Origin: Paucibacter sp. DJ2R-2
GTDB taxonomy: Bacteria; Pseudomonadota; Gammaproteobacteria; Burkholderiales; Burkholderiaceae_C
Assembly (NCBI RefSeq): GCF_025717675.1
Contig: NZ_JAJIRT010000001.1
Span: 434,001 to 498,000, forward strand
Direction: 5' to 3'
Length of the DNA: 64,000 nt
Positions 17,183 to 24,780 of this stretch are shown piece by piece. Both the position numbers and the translations under genes were made by a program. A model generated the notes under the pieces. It was not told where the DNA came from. It saw only the letters and a list, made by a program, of their open reading frames with translations, and did no database searches. The first letter of the stretch is position 1, and each line of letters opens with the position of its first letter.

Positions 17183-17983
17183 TCAAGCCGCAGCTTCCAG
17201 TACCGCACGGGTCTTGGCGTCGGCCGGGAAGACATGCTCCACCCGCAGCGAGGCCAGCGTGATGTCTTGCGGCGTGCCGAAGGTGGAGAACATGCTGAAA
17301 AAAGCCAGCTCGCCGTGGACGGTGGCGAAGCGGGTGGTCAAGACAGGGGCCAGTTGGCGAGTCCAGGGCGCCAGCGTTTGGCCGCCCAGGCGCGCTTGAA
17401 ACTGCGCCGCCAACTGTTCCACACGGGGTAGCAACTCGGGCACGACCGAGGCGTCGTCGCGCAGATGGGCCAGCAGGGCGGGGGCCACTTCGTCCAGATT
17501 GCTGATGTGGCGGCTCATGCCCTCGGGGTGTAGCAGCAGGTCCAGCATATTGAGGTTCTGGCCCGGTGGCTGCTCGGCCAGCCAGGGCATCAGCGTCAGC
17601 GCCATCCAGCGGGCGCCTTGGTTCATTTGCAAGATGTTCCAGCCGGCGTCCATCACCATGGCGGGCAGCGGGTCATGGGCCGCCAGCATCAGCGTCAGGG
17701 CCTCGCGCACCGGCGCCAGCACCGCCGCGCCCAACTCATGGCCGCTGTAGGCGGCGGCAAAGCCGGCTTGTTGCAAGGCGGTGTTGCGCAGGGCCAGTGG
17801 CGCTTGCAGCTCCTGCAACCAGGCCAGCAGCAGCTCACGGCTGGCCTGGGCCCGCCCGCTCTCGACAAAGCTCACATGGCGCTGGCTCACCCCCAGGCGC
17901 AAGGCCAGGTCCAGTTGACTGATGCGGCGCGCCTTGCGTGCGCTTTGCAGGGTTTCGCGAAGTGAGGGGCTGGCGGCGAGCAT
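17183..17983 (-). CDS. XRE-family regulator with MmyB-like ligand domain
   Basis: 266 residues from ATG at 17983; a longer open frame upstream runs through a repeat and a MITE-like element and is not protein-like. The helix-turn-helix is at residues 5-70 (LRETLQSARKARRISQLDLALRLGVSQRHVSFVESGRAQ). The rest fits the MmyB-like domain (AMVMDAGWNILQMNQGARWM, LRDDASVVPELLPRVEQLAAQF, PVLTTRFATVHGELAFFSMFSTFGTPQDITLASLRVEHVFP), a PAS-like module that binds a small, possibly lipid, ligand. This architecture is typical of actinobacterial and proteobacterial single-gene regulators that control an adjacent reductase or SDR gene; none is adjacent here. A CTCTT repeat lies 28 bases before the start. Confidence 0.88.
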   Translation of the reverse strand: MLAASPSLRETLQSARKARRISQLDLALRLGVSQRHVSFVESGRAQASRELLLAWLQELQAPLALRNTALQQAGFAAAYSGHELGAAVLAPVREALTLMLAAHDPLPAMVMDAGWNILQMNQGARWMALTLMPWLAEQPPGQNLNMLDLLLHPEGMSRHISNLDEVAPALLAHLRDDASVVPELLPRVEQLAAQFQARLGGQTLAPWTRQLAPVLTTRFATVHGELAFFSMFSTFGTPQDITLASLRVEHVFPADAKTRAVLEAAA

Positions 17984-18010
17984 GAGCGGATTCCACCACA
18001 GCCCGGCCGC

Positions 18011-18035
18011 CTCTTCTCTTCTCTTCTCTTCTCTT
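18011..18035. repeat. Five tandem copies of CTCTT
   Basis: Perfect 5-base units (AAGAG on the coding strand of the XRE gene). The array lies between 28 and 52 bases before the ATG at 17983, where slippage would change promoter or leader spacing. Confidence 0.95.
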
Positions 18036-18065
18036 ATCAATGACCTGCGAGGTAATTGCGGCGCC

Positions 18066-18231
18066 AGGGAAGCTCTGCGTAAATCGGGGCGAGACCATGG
18101 AGTGCGGATCGGGATGGGCTGCAAGGCGCAGTTTGAAGCCAATAGCCGTAGCTATTGGCGAGAAGTGCAAGGCCGTAGACCGCCCGAGGCCGCGCTAGCA
18201 GGGGCCGGGCTGATTTATGCAGAGCTTCCCT
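18066..18231. mobile_element. MITE-like element with 22-bp terminal inverted repeats
   Basis: The left end AGGGAAGCTCTGCGTAAATC and the right end (same sequence inverted, with A for G at position 13) match at 20 of 22 positions over 166 bases. The interior carries no gene but has a perfect 9-bp hairpin (GCCAATAGC CGTA GCTATTGGC, 18138-18159). I see no clear target duplication. A single copy of the same end lies at 19461-19482. The parent insertion sequence is not in the window. Confidence 0.65.
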
Positions 18232-18304
18232 ATTGCGCGGCTCGGACACTGGCCTTGTTCTTACTCATTCAACTTCTGACAGCAAGCAAGGAAGGAAACA
18301 AACC

Positions 18305-18604
18305 ATGAACAAGCCCGTGTTGATCGTCGTGCTGCTGCTCTTCAGCGCCTTGAGCGTCTACGCCGTGCAGCATGCCGGCGGGGTCCTGGAGTTGGTGCAA
18401 GTGCTGCTGCGCATCCCCGAGGGTTGGCAGGTGATGGCCGATCTGATCATCGTCATGGTCTTGCTCTTGGTCTTCATGCGCCGCGACGCACAAGCCCAGG
18501 GGCGGCCGTTCTGGCCCTGGGCGATCTTCTCGCTGGTGGTGGGCTCCTTCGGGCCTTTGCTCTACTTCATCACCGCGCGCCGCAAGCCCGAGAGTGGGGC
18601 ATGA
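18305..18604 (+). CDS. DUF2834-like small inner-membrane protein
   Basis: 99 residues, ATG at 18305 after AAGGAAGGA. There are three hydrophobic segments: residues 5-25, 43-60 and 70-90. The sequence GWQVMADLIIVMVLLLVFMRRDAQAQGRPFWPWAIFSLVVGSFGPLLYFI matches my memory of the DUF2834 pattern (split here only for reference: QVMADLIIV, FMRRDA, FWPWAI, GSFGPLLY). The function of the family is unknown. The stop codon lies within a GCATGAGGGTCAG REP-like repeat. Confidence 0.7.
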   Translation: MNKPVLIVVLLLFSALSVYAVQHAGGVLELVQVLLRIPEGWQVMADLIIVMVLLLVFMRRDAQAQGRPFWPWAIFSLVVGSFGPLLYFITARRKPESGA

Positions 18605-18653
18605 GGGTCAGCCCGCGCTCTGACCCTGCGCCTGCGGCTCATCGACACTGAAC

Positions 18654-19352
18654 TCACCGCCAGACCTTCCACCAAGGTTTTGGCGTGCTTGGCCGAGGCC
18701 CTTGAACCGGTGTCGCCTCAGGGCGCAGCCACCTCCAATGCGCTGCTGAACCGATACCTGCATCGAGTGCAGCAGCATTGCCCGCTCTTGCCTCGTGCTC
18801 GAGTTCCTCCGGTGCCTTGTGGTACAGGTCCTCAAGGCTGTAGGGCAGGAAGCCGTTTTCAAAGTTGGCGAACTGTTTGAGAAGGAGGCGCCGGTCCTTG
18901 TGCGCCTCATCGAAGCAATGCGCCCAGTCCCGCGCTTGCGCAGTGAGATCGTTCATCGCCAGCACTTCAAGCGGATCGATGGTCAGGTAAGCAAAAGGCA
19001 GCTGAGCAAGACCCGTCAGGGCCGCTTGCCAATAGGCATGGGCGATCAGCGCATCGCCAGCGACCTCCTCAAGCAGCGGAAGGCTCGCCTGCAAGCGCGC
19101 TTGCGCGGCGCTCACTGTGCTCACCGGAATCGACAGCTGCAGTTCCAGATACTCGCTGGGCCCGGTTCTGAACCGAGCATTCACGGGGCGCAGGTCTTCG
19201 CAGCCAAAACAGAGCAGCCAAGGCAGGGGCACCCTGTTTGCCGCCTCGGCGATCTCCAGGTACGACACCCCATCCACCGCCCGAGCTCGCTCCAGTTCTC
19301 TGGGGTCGCTGGTGCACTGCGGCGAGTTGATGAGTAGGGATCGATTGGACAT
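18654..19352 (-). CDS. Hypothetical cytoplasmic protein
   Basis: 232 residues from ATG at 19352 (TTG at 19370 is an alternative). There is no signal peptide or membrane helix. The N-terminal part (SNRSLLINS...LEIAEAANRVPLPWLLCFGCEDLRP) and the mostly helical rest, ending in PKPWWKVWR, look like stand-alone cytoplasmic proteins that accompany polymorphic toxins as immunity proteins. No toxin gene is present, so that reading is weak. It converges with the DUF2834-like gene and is bordered upstream by a udk fragment. Confidence 0.65.
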   Translation of the reverse strand: MSNRSLLINSPQCTSDPRELERARAVDGVSYLEIAEAANRVPLPWLLCFGCEDLRPVNARFRTGPSEYLELQLSIPVSTVSAAQARLQASLPLLEEVAGDALIAHAYWQAALTGLAQLPFAYLTIDPLEVLAMNDLTAQARDWAHCFDEAHKDRRLLLKQFANFENGFLPYSLEDLYHKAPEELEHEARAGNAAALDAGIGSAAHWRWLRPEATPVQGPRPSTPKPWWKVWR

Positions 19353-19460
19353 GTTCAAACTCAAGATCAAGGGCTGAGCAGCTCGCCCAATTGCGCCGGT
19401 GTCGTCGGCGCAGATTCGGGGTCCATAGAGCTGCCGCTAACCTCGGAGTTACCCGGCTCT

Positions 19461-19482
19461 AGGGAAGCTCAGCATAAATCAG
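19461..19482. repeat. Solo copy of the MITE-like terminal repeat
   Basis: AGGGAAGCTCAGCATAAATC followed by AG matches the ends of the element at 18066-18231 at 20 or more positions. It abuts the stop triplet of udk fragment copy 2 exactly, so the junction probably arose by transposition or by recombination between element ends. Confidence 0.75.
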
Positions 19483-19677
19483 CCCCGCCCCATCTCCTGC
19501 AACAGACTCCTCACCTTGGTGGTGATGATGTCCACCGCCGGGCCGTTGGCGCCGTGGGGCAGGATGACATCGGCGTTGCGCTTGGTCGGCTCGATGAACT
19601 GCTTGTGCATGGGGCGCACGGTGTCCATGCACTGGTTCACTACCGACTCGGTGCTGCGGCCTCGCTCCGAAACATCG
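19480..19677 (-). pseudogene. Fragment of the udk 3' end (copy 2)
   Basis: About 198 bases match the 3' end of udk, from the stop triplet to the codons for the ERGRSTESVVNQ region, with only around ten differences by eye. The match ends abruptly after AACATCG (AGATATCG in the intact gene). It has no start codon of its own, and the terminal repeat at 19461-19482 joins directly onto its stop. Confidence 0.93.
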
Positions 19678-19687
19678 TGAAATTTGA

Positions 19688-19784
19688 GGCCTGAGCCCGC
19701 GCATGGGTGTGACCCCGCACATGGGACCCCGCGCTTTGTGTGACCCCGCCTTGTGACCAGCGCTTCTGACCCCGCGCGGGGTCA
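19688..19784. repeat. REP-like cluster of TGACCCCGC motifs
   Basis: Several close copies of GTGTGACCCCGC / GGGACCCCGC occur in a row, ending in a perfect 18-base palindrome, TGACCCCGCGCGGGGTCA (19767-19784). Related single copies of GCATGAGGGTCAGGCC...GTGACCCCGC lie at 16038-16078, 18599-18634, 20799-20846 and 21887-21905. They look like degenerate REP elements. Confidence 0.7.
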
Positions 19785-19896
19785 GTGGAAGCCGCAGTTT
19801 CTTGTCTTCATGTCTGTGTGGAGCCGTGGCCAACGTGCCGCTACGCCAGCATGTCCGTCACGCCAAAGTCGCGACATTGCTGAGTATCATGTCCCG

Positions 19897-20697
19897 ATGA
19901 TGCCGCTCCGCTCAGTTCTGCTGCTGATGTGTCTGATCGCTTGGGCGCAGCACAGCAGCGCGAAGGAGCAGGTGCTGCGCGCCTGTGGGCACCCGGCCGC
20001 GCCACCCATGAGCTGGGATCAGGACGGCCAGCTGACCGGCGTTTGTGTGGCCGCAGCGCGGCGGGCCTTCGCTGCGGTGGGGCTGGCGGTCCAGGTGGAG
20101 CCACCCATGCCTTGGGCGCGTTGCCTGCGGATGGTCGAAACCGGTGAGGTTGACGTCAATCTGTGCGGATTCGTGAACGACAAGCGGCTTGAGCACGCGG
20201 TGATGATGGAGCCTCCGGTCGGCCACAACGATGCGGTGCTCATCGTGCGCCGCGACAGCAGCTTGGTCTACAGATCCTGGGCCGACCTGAACGGGCTGCG
20301 CATCGGCATGGGGCGCGGGGTCAGTTTTGGGGAAGAGTTCGACGCCTATCTGGTTCGGCATACTCAGTTCGATCTTGCGCTCAGCGAAGCACACAATCTG
20401 CAGAAGCTCTTGCTGGGAAGGCTGGACGCCGTGGTCACCGCGCGGCACGCGGGCCTGCAACAGATTCGCGCCACAGGCTGCGAAGCTCAACTTCGCCTGC
20501 TGCCCGGCAAGGTGGTTGGCGGCCCGCTGTTCATGCAGATGTCCAAGCGCTCCCAGCACCTGGGTGTGTTGCCACAAGTGACGGCCTTCATGAAACAGCC
20601 GGCCCAGATCGAGTGGGTGCAAGGCCAGCAGGCTCGCTTTGAAGCGATGTATGCCTCAATGAATCCGCCGGCGCAGTCCAATCTTTGCAGCCGCTGA
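19897..20697 (+). CDS. Orphan periplasmic solute-binding-like protein (family 3)
   Basis: 266 residues, ATG at 19897 (ATG at 19900 also possible). The signal peptide is LLLMCLIAWAQHSSA. The mature part follows the amino-acid-binding SBP_bac_3 pattern: HPAAPPMSWDQDGQLTGVC, then PMPWARCLRMVETGEVDVNLCGF, VYRSWADLNGLRIGMGRGVSFGEEF and a C-terminal helix. No ABC permease or ATPase gene is nearby. Stand-alone copies like this, with the PWARCLRMVE motif, recur at 59570-60379 and may act as sensors rather than transport proteins. Ligand unknown. Confidence 0.78.
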   Translation: MMPLRSVLLLMCLIAWAQHSSAKEQVLRACGHPAAPPMSWDQDGQLTGVCVAAARRAFAAVGLAVQVEPPMPWARCLRMVETGEVDVNLCGFVNDKRLEHAVMMEPPVGHNDAVLIVRRDSSLVYRSWADLNGLRIGMGRGVSFGEEFDAYLVRHTQFDLALSEAHNLQKLLLGRLDAVVTARHAGLQQIRATGCEAQLRLLPGKVVGGPLFMQMSKRSQHLGVLPQVTAFMKQPAQIEWVQGQQARFEAMYASMNPPAQSNLCSR

Positions 20698-20856
20698 GAC
20701 CCTGGCAGCAAGCAGCGCCCGGCTGAAACAGGCGGGAACTGCGTGGGCTTTCTCATTGCACTTAGTCAGTCCGGCTTCCGCAAAGGCATGAACAAAAAGC
20801 ATGAGGGTCAGGCCGGGCCTCGCGCTTTGTGACCCCGCGCCTGCGCTAAACAAGCG

Positions 20857-21267
20857 TCAGGGCTGATCAGTCAGCGTCTCGATGGTGGTCACAAGATCAC
20901 GGATCTTGAACGGCTTGATGAGTATCCGGTGCAGCCCCAAGACCTTGATGCGATGGGCCAGATCAGCACTGCATTGCGCGGTGGTGATCGCGACCGGCGT
21001 GTTCTTGGCGCTTTTGTAATCGCCCCTGCGCAGATTGCCGATCAGCTCCAGCGCCTCCTCCTCGTCGTCGAGGGCAGCAATCAAGCCGACAAAGGCCTGG
21101 TGCGCCAAGAAATGACGGGCACTTCGGGCATTGTTGACCAGCCTCAGATGGGGCAAGCCCAGTTGCCGCGCGGTGGACACAATGATGTTGCCCACCATGC
21201 CGCTGTGCTCGATGAGCAAGATCTCAGCGCTATTCACGCTGCCGCTTGCTCTTTCCGTGTCCATCAT
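20857..21267 (-). CDS. Receiver-like protein lacking the phosphorylation site
   Basis: 136 residues. The fold follows a response-regulator receiver: ILLIEHSGMVGNIIVSTARQLG at strand/helix 1, VAITTAQ at strand 4 and the conserved lysine Lys118 in LIKPF. However, the acidic pocket reads Glu20-His21 in place of Asp-Asp, and the phospho-acceptor region reads VGLIAALDDEEEALELI, with hydrophobic residues where the Asp should be. So it is probably a pseudo-receiver acting without phosphorylation. Its ATG overlaps the stop of the GAF gene (ATGA), so the two are coupled and likely function together. Confidence 0.75.
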   Translation of the reverse strand: MMDTERASGSVNSAEILLIEHSGMVGNIIVSTARQLGLPHLRLVNNARSARHFLAHQAFVGLIAALDDEEEALELIGNLRRGDYKSAKNTPVAITTAQCSADLAHRIKVLGLHRILIKPFKIRDLVTTIETLTDQP

Positions 21268-21761
21268 GGCTGAGCCGTTTTGAGCAGCAACTGCTCAACG
21301 ACCAGGTCTCTGAGCGTTCCCAGTATCGCCAGCGCGACCCGGTCCATCTCTCTTGGCTTGAAATCAAAAAGGCAAAGCGTGCCGACGTTTTGCCCGCCGG
21401 GGAGTTTCAGGCATGCCCCAGCGTAGAAACGTACATGAGGCTCGAGCGCGACGTGAGGGTTGTCAGCAAAGCGCGCGTCCAAGGTGGCATCTGGAATGAT
21501 GAAAGGCTCATCGCTCATGATGGCGTGGCCACAAAAGGAAATGTCGCGGGGCGCTTCACAAACATCCAAGCCGCAATGGGACTTGAACCAAGTACGCTCT
21601 GAATCGACCAAGGACACCACGGCAATAGGCACATCGAACTCGTCGGCGGCAAACGCGGCGATGCGATCAAAGCGCTCCTCGGGCGGCGTATCGAGAATCA
21701 GCAACTGGCGCAATGCGCTCAGCCTGTCGTCTTCGTTCGCGGGAGTCGGGGCAGTGATCAT
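21264..21761 (-). CDS. GAF-domain protein
   Basis: 165 residues, ATG at 21761. One GAF domain fills nearly the whole protein (DRLSALRQLLILDTPPEERFDRIAAFAADEFDVPIAVVSLVD, then RTWFKSHCGLDVCEAPRDISFCGHAIMSDEPFIIPDATLDARFADNP and YAGACLKLPGGQNVGTLCLFD). This stand-alone type usually sits upstream of GGDEF or kinase domains and senses small ligands; here no output domain is attached. It is coupled to the pseudo-receiver gene. A ligand-responsive regulatory pair is the likely role. Confidence 0.85.
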   Translation of the reverse strand: MITAPTPANEDDRLSALRQLLILDTPPEERFDRIAAFAADEFDVPIAVVSLVDSERTWFKSHCGLDVCEAPRDISFCGHAIMSDEPFIIPDATLDARFADNPHVALEPHVRFYAGACLKLPGGQNVGTLCLFDFKPREMDRVALAILGTLRDLVVEQLLLKTAQP

Positions 21762-21932
21762 GGCACCTCGTGTCGAGCAAGCGGATTCGCATGGAGCTCA
21801 AGGTATTGTCTGCTCGACTGTAGATCATGCTCGAACGCATGACCGTGCGATTGAGGCAGAGGAAAGTGCAGTTAAAGATCCTGGGTCCTGAGGGTCAGGC
21901 CTTCAATTTGAAGCCCCTCCGACGGCATCCAC

Positions 21933-22574
21933 TCACCCCCGCCCTATCTCCTGCAACAAGCTCCTCACCTTGGTGGTGATGATGTCCACCGCCGGGCCGT
22001 TGGCGCCGTGGGGCAGGATGACGTCGGCATTGCGCTTGGTCGGCTCGATGAACTGCTTGTGCATGGGGCGCACGGTGTCCATGTACTGGTTCACCACCGA
22101 CTCGGTGCTGCGGCCCCGCTCCGAGATATCGCGCTGCAGGCGGCGGATGAAGCGCACGTCCGAGGCCGTGTCCACGTAAATCTTCAGCGACATCATGTTG
22201 CGCAGCTTCGTGTCGTACAGGGCGAACAGGCCCTCGACCACGATCACCGGCGCAGGCGCCACGGTGATGGTGTCGCTGGAGCGGTTGTCGGCCGCGAAGT
22301 CATACACCGGCATGGCGATGGCCTCGCCCTTGCGCAGCGCCGCCAGGTGCTGGGTCATCAGCGGCCAATCGAAGGCATCCGGGTGGTCGTAGTTCTGCTT
22401 GCGCCGGTCTTCCGCCGGCATATGGGATTGGTCGCGGTAGTAATCGTCCTGCATCACCACCGCCACGTTTTCGGACCCGATGGCGGCCACCACCTGGCGC
22501 GTCACCGTCGATTTGCCGCTGCCGCTGCCGCCTGCGACACCGATGACGAAAGGTTTGTGGGTGGTTTTGGGCAT
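21933..22574 (-). CDS. udk: Uridine kinase
   Basis: 213 residues, ATG at 22574, the usual length. Uridine kinase phosphorylates uridine and cytidine with ATP/GTP in pyrimidine salvage. The P-loop GGSGSGKST is near the start (GVAGGSGSGKSTVTRQ), followed by VVMQDDYYRDQSHM and NYDHPDAFDWPLM (substrate site), and RFIRRLQRDISERGRSTESVVNQYMDTVRPMH. The last 200 bases are duplicated at 19480-19677 and the last 76 at 17072-17147, an unusual feature of this gene. An upstream open frame to 22808 lacks protein-like sequence. Confidence 0.95.
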   Translation of the reverse strand: MPKTTHKPFVIGVAGGSGSGKSTVTRQVVAAIGSENVAVVMQDDYYRDQSHMPAEDRRKQNYDHPDAFDWPLMTQHLAALRKGEAIAMPVYDFAADNRSSDTITVAPAPVIVVEGLFALYDTKLRNMMSLKIYVDTASDVRFIRRLQRDISERGRSTESVVNQYMDTVRPMHKQFIEPTKRNADVILPHGANGPAVDIITTKVRSLLQEIGRG

Positions 22575-22873
22575 GAGAGGGTAGGGCAAAAGGGAACGTG
22601 GATGGGGACGGGGCCTGCGGATCGGCACGCGGGCAGATAGGCAGGCAGATGGGCGGGCGGACAAGCAGGGTGATTTTATGAGTGTCCGAGGGCCTGGCTT
22701 TCGGGCTGCGAGGCCTGCGCGATGGCAGGCTCTGGCCCGGCCCATCGCGGCTGTATGTCGTTGGTCCCAATGCCCCACCCTCTGGTCTCTTCTGCGCCAG
22801 CGTTCCAAGCGCTGGGCTTTAACCTGCCGGCTTGCTTGTTTGAACTCACGTACGCCCTCGGGAGAATCGATCT

Positions 22874-24007
22874 ATGTTGTTGTCGTTGCTGTTCCGTTCC
22901 ATGGCTGCCTCCGCGCTGGTCGGCCTGCTGGGCCTGACCCAGCCAGCGCTGGCCCAAACCAACGCTGACCCCGTGCTGCTCGCCGCCCTGCAAGCATCCA
23001 AAACACCGGCACTGGCCTTGCTGGAGATGCGAGACGGCAAGGTCAGCCGCGAGGCGGTCGTGGGCCTGCGCCGCAATGACCAGACCGAGTCGGCCAAGCT
23101 GGATGATTTGTGGGCCACCGGCTCGGACGCCAAGCCCATGACCGTCGCCCTGGTGGCCCGGCTGGTGGACCGCGGCCTGCTGGCTTGGGACGCCCCCCTG
23201 TCCAAGCTGTGGCCGGCGCTGGCCCAATCGGTGCGGCCCGAGTACGGGCAGATCACCCTGGCGCAGCTGCTGTCTCACCGGGCGGGTCTGCCTCGCGACT
23301 GTAGCGACGCCGACTACTTCGCGGCCTTTCATGCCGACACCCGCCCCCTGCCCCAACAGCGCCTGGACTATCTGCGCAAGGCGCTGAACGAGGCGCCGGT
23401 CGCAGCCGCCGGGGCCGGGCAACACTACAGCAACACCGGTTTCGTGCTGGCCGGCGCGATCGCCGAGACCGTCACCGGCGTGGCCTACGAGACCTTGATG
23501 CGCCAAGAAGTCTTCGAGCCCTTGGGCATGAGCAGCGCCAGCTTCGCAGCGACACGCCAAGGTCAGAACATGGGGCATCGCAATGGCCGACCGGTGGCCG
23601 AAAAATTCAGCACCGCCGAAGACGGCAACCCCTTGATGTACAGCCCCGCCGGCGCCGAACTGCACATGACGCTGCGTGACTGGGCAAAGTTCTGCCTGGA
23701 TCAATTGGCCGGCGCCAAAGACCAAGGCAAGCTGCTCAGCAAAGCGGCCTATCGCAAGATGCAGACCAACACAGACGGCCCCAGAAGCGCGCTCGGCTGG
23801 CTCGCGCCGCCCAGCATCATGGGCAGAAAAGGCCCAGTCTTGCAGCACAGCGGCTCCGACGGCAACTGGATGGCCTATGTGGTCTTGTTCCCCGAACAAG
23901 GCACCGGCGTGCTGGTGGCCGCCAACGCCGGCGAGGACATGGGCGCTGATGCAGCCGCCAAGGCCGTCTTGAAGGCGGTGCTGCCAGGCTTGAGCCCGGC
24001 AAACTGA
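22874..24007 (+). CDS. Serine hydrolase of the beta-lactamase class C fold
   Basis: 377 residues, ATG at 22874 after GGGAGA. It has a signal peptide (ALVGLLGLTQPALAQ). The active site of the penicillin-binding-protein-like hydrolases is complete: Ser84-Asp-Ala-Lys87 (SxxK), Tyr185-Ser-Asn187 (YxN), and His325-Ser-Gly327 in place of KTG. LLSHRAGLP is the usual family landmark after the first motif. Members include esterases, D-aminopeptidases and lactamase-like proteins; true class C beta-lactamase is unlikely because of the HSG motif and sequence. It is periplasmic. Confidence 0.88.
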   Translation: MLLSLLFRSMAASALVGLLGLTQPALAQTNADPVLLAALQASKTPALALLEMRDGKVSREAVVGLRRNDQTESAKLDDLWATGSDAKPMTVALVARLVDRGLLAWDAPLSKLWPALAQSVRPEYGQITLAQLLSHRAGLPRDCSDADYFAAFHADTRPLPQQRLDYLRKALNEAPVAAAGAGQHYSNTGFVLAGAIAETVTGVAYETLMRQEVFEPLGMSSASFAATRQGQNMGHRNGRPVAEKFSTAEDGNPLMYSPAGAELHMTLRDWAKFCLDQLAGAKDQGKLLSKAAYRKMQTNTDGPRSALGWLAPPSIMGRKGPVLQHSGSDGNWMAYVVLFPEQGTGVLVAANAGEDMGADAAAKAVLKAVLPGLSPAN

Positions 24008-24030
24008 AGAAGAGGCCAGTGAGCTGGCGC

Positions 24031-24066
24031 GCAGGGCATGGCGGTGCGTCAAGCCTCATGCCCTGC
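24031..24066. terminator. Possible terminator hairpin after the serine hydrolase gene
   Basis: A perfect 10-bp stem (GCAGGGCATG / CATGCCCTGC) with a 16-base loop lies 24 bases after the stop at 24007. No T-run follows, so it is not a standard intrinsic terminator. Confidence 0.35.
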
Positions 24067-24179
24067 GCCTTGGAGCTGGAGAAGGTGGGGGCCAAGGGCT
24101 CTGGCAGTTTGAAGGCTTGATCTTTGCGGCCTGGTCCTCGCCGTTATCTCCTTTATTGCCCGCGCTTACGCTCGCAGTC

Positions 24180-24551
24180 TCAGCGCTTCTTTGCCGACGA
24201 GTCCGGACCGGGCTCCTGCTCACACTTCGCCTCAAACATGCTCGCGCACATGGCCAGCACATCGACCTGCTGCAGCGCCCCGAACTCTTGCTTCATCTTG
24301 AGCGAGAACTCCCGGTACTCCGGTCTCTTGCGGGCCAGCGCTTCGGTGCGCGGGTCACCCTGCCACTCACAGGCATACGGCGGGCGCCGCAGCGCCTCGT
24401 AACGGCCGGGCTTGGCCGAATCGGCCTGGCTGCAGACCTCGATGCTCACATCCATGAAGGCCAGGGCTTCCGCTGTGGACAGGCCTTCCGCCCGCAGCGG
24501 CGTGCTCAAGAGCAGCGCAGACAGAGTCAGGGCGACAGTTCTTGCGGACAT
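24180..24551 (-). CDS. Small secreted protein of unknown function
   Basis: 123 residues from ATG at 24551 (GAAGAA ahead of it; ATG at 24569 is an alternative). The signal peptide is VALTLSALLLSTPLRA. The mature protein is helical with four cysteines (IEVCSQ, YACEWQ, AMCASM, AKCEQE) that could form two disulfides. I recognise no family. It is isolated from neighbours. Confidence 0.65.
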   Translation of the reverse strand: MSARTVALTLSALLLSTPLRAEGLSTAEALAFMDVSIEVCSQADSAKPGRYEALRRPPYACEWQGDPRTEALARKRPEYREFSLKMKQEFGALQQVDVLAMCASMFEAKCEQEPGPDSSAKKR

Positions 24552-24780
24552 ATGTGATTCTTCTTTCATCGATGTAGCGTAGCGCCTGGAGGCGGGGTGA
24601 GGCACCAAGCACCGCTGAAGCCTAACTCATATGCCACATGGCACTGCGGGTCCGCGCGAAACAACACGCAGGCCACACGTTTACACGTCTCTTGCTGCAC
24701 CTGGAGGGCACAAACCCCTCATCGTGGGTGCGGCTGCGATCAACACCCCAGCGGTCGCCGTCGAAGCAAAAACTGCAGCC

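Noticed and set aside
17984-18142. N-terminal extension of the XRE regulator
   Set aside because: It would be encoded by the CTCTT array and the MITE-like end; the sequence is not conserved-looking, and ATG at 17983 gives the usual family start.
22575-22808. N-terminal extension of uridine kinase
   Set aside because: Arg/Pro-rich, not protein-like; the 213-residue form matches the family length.
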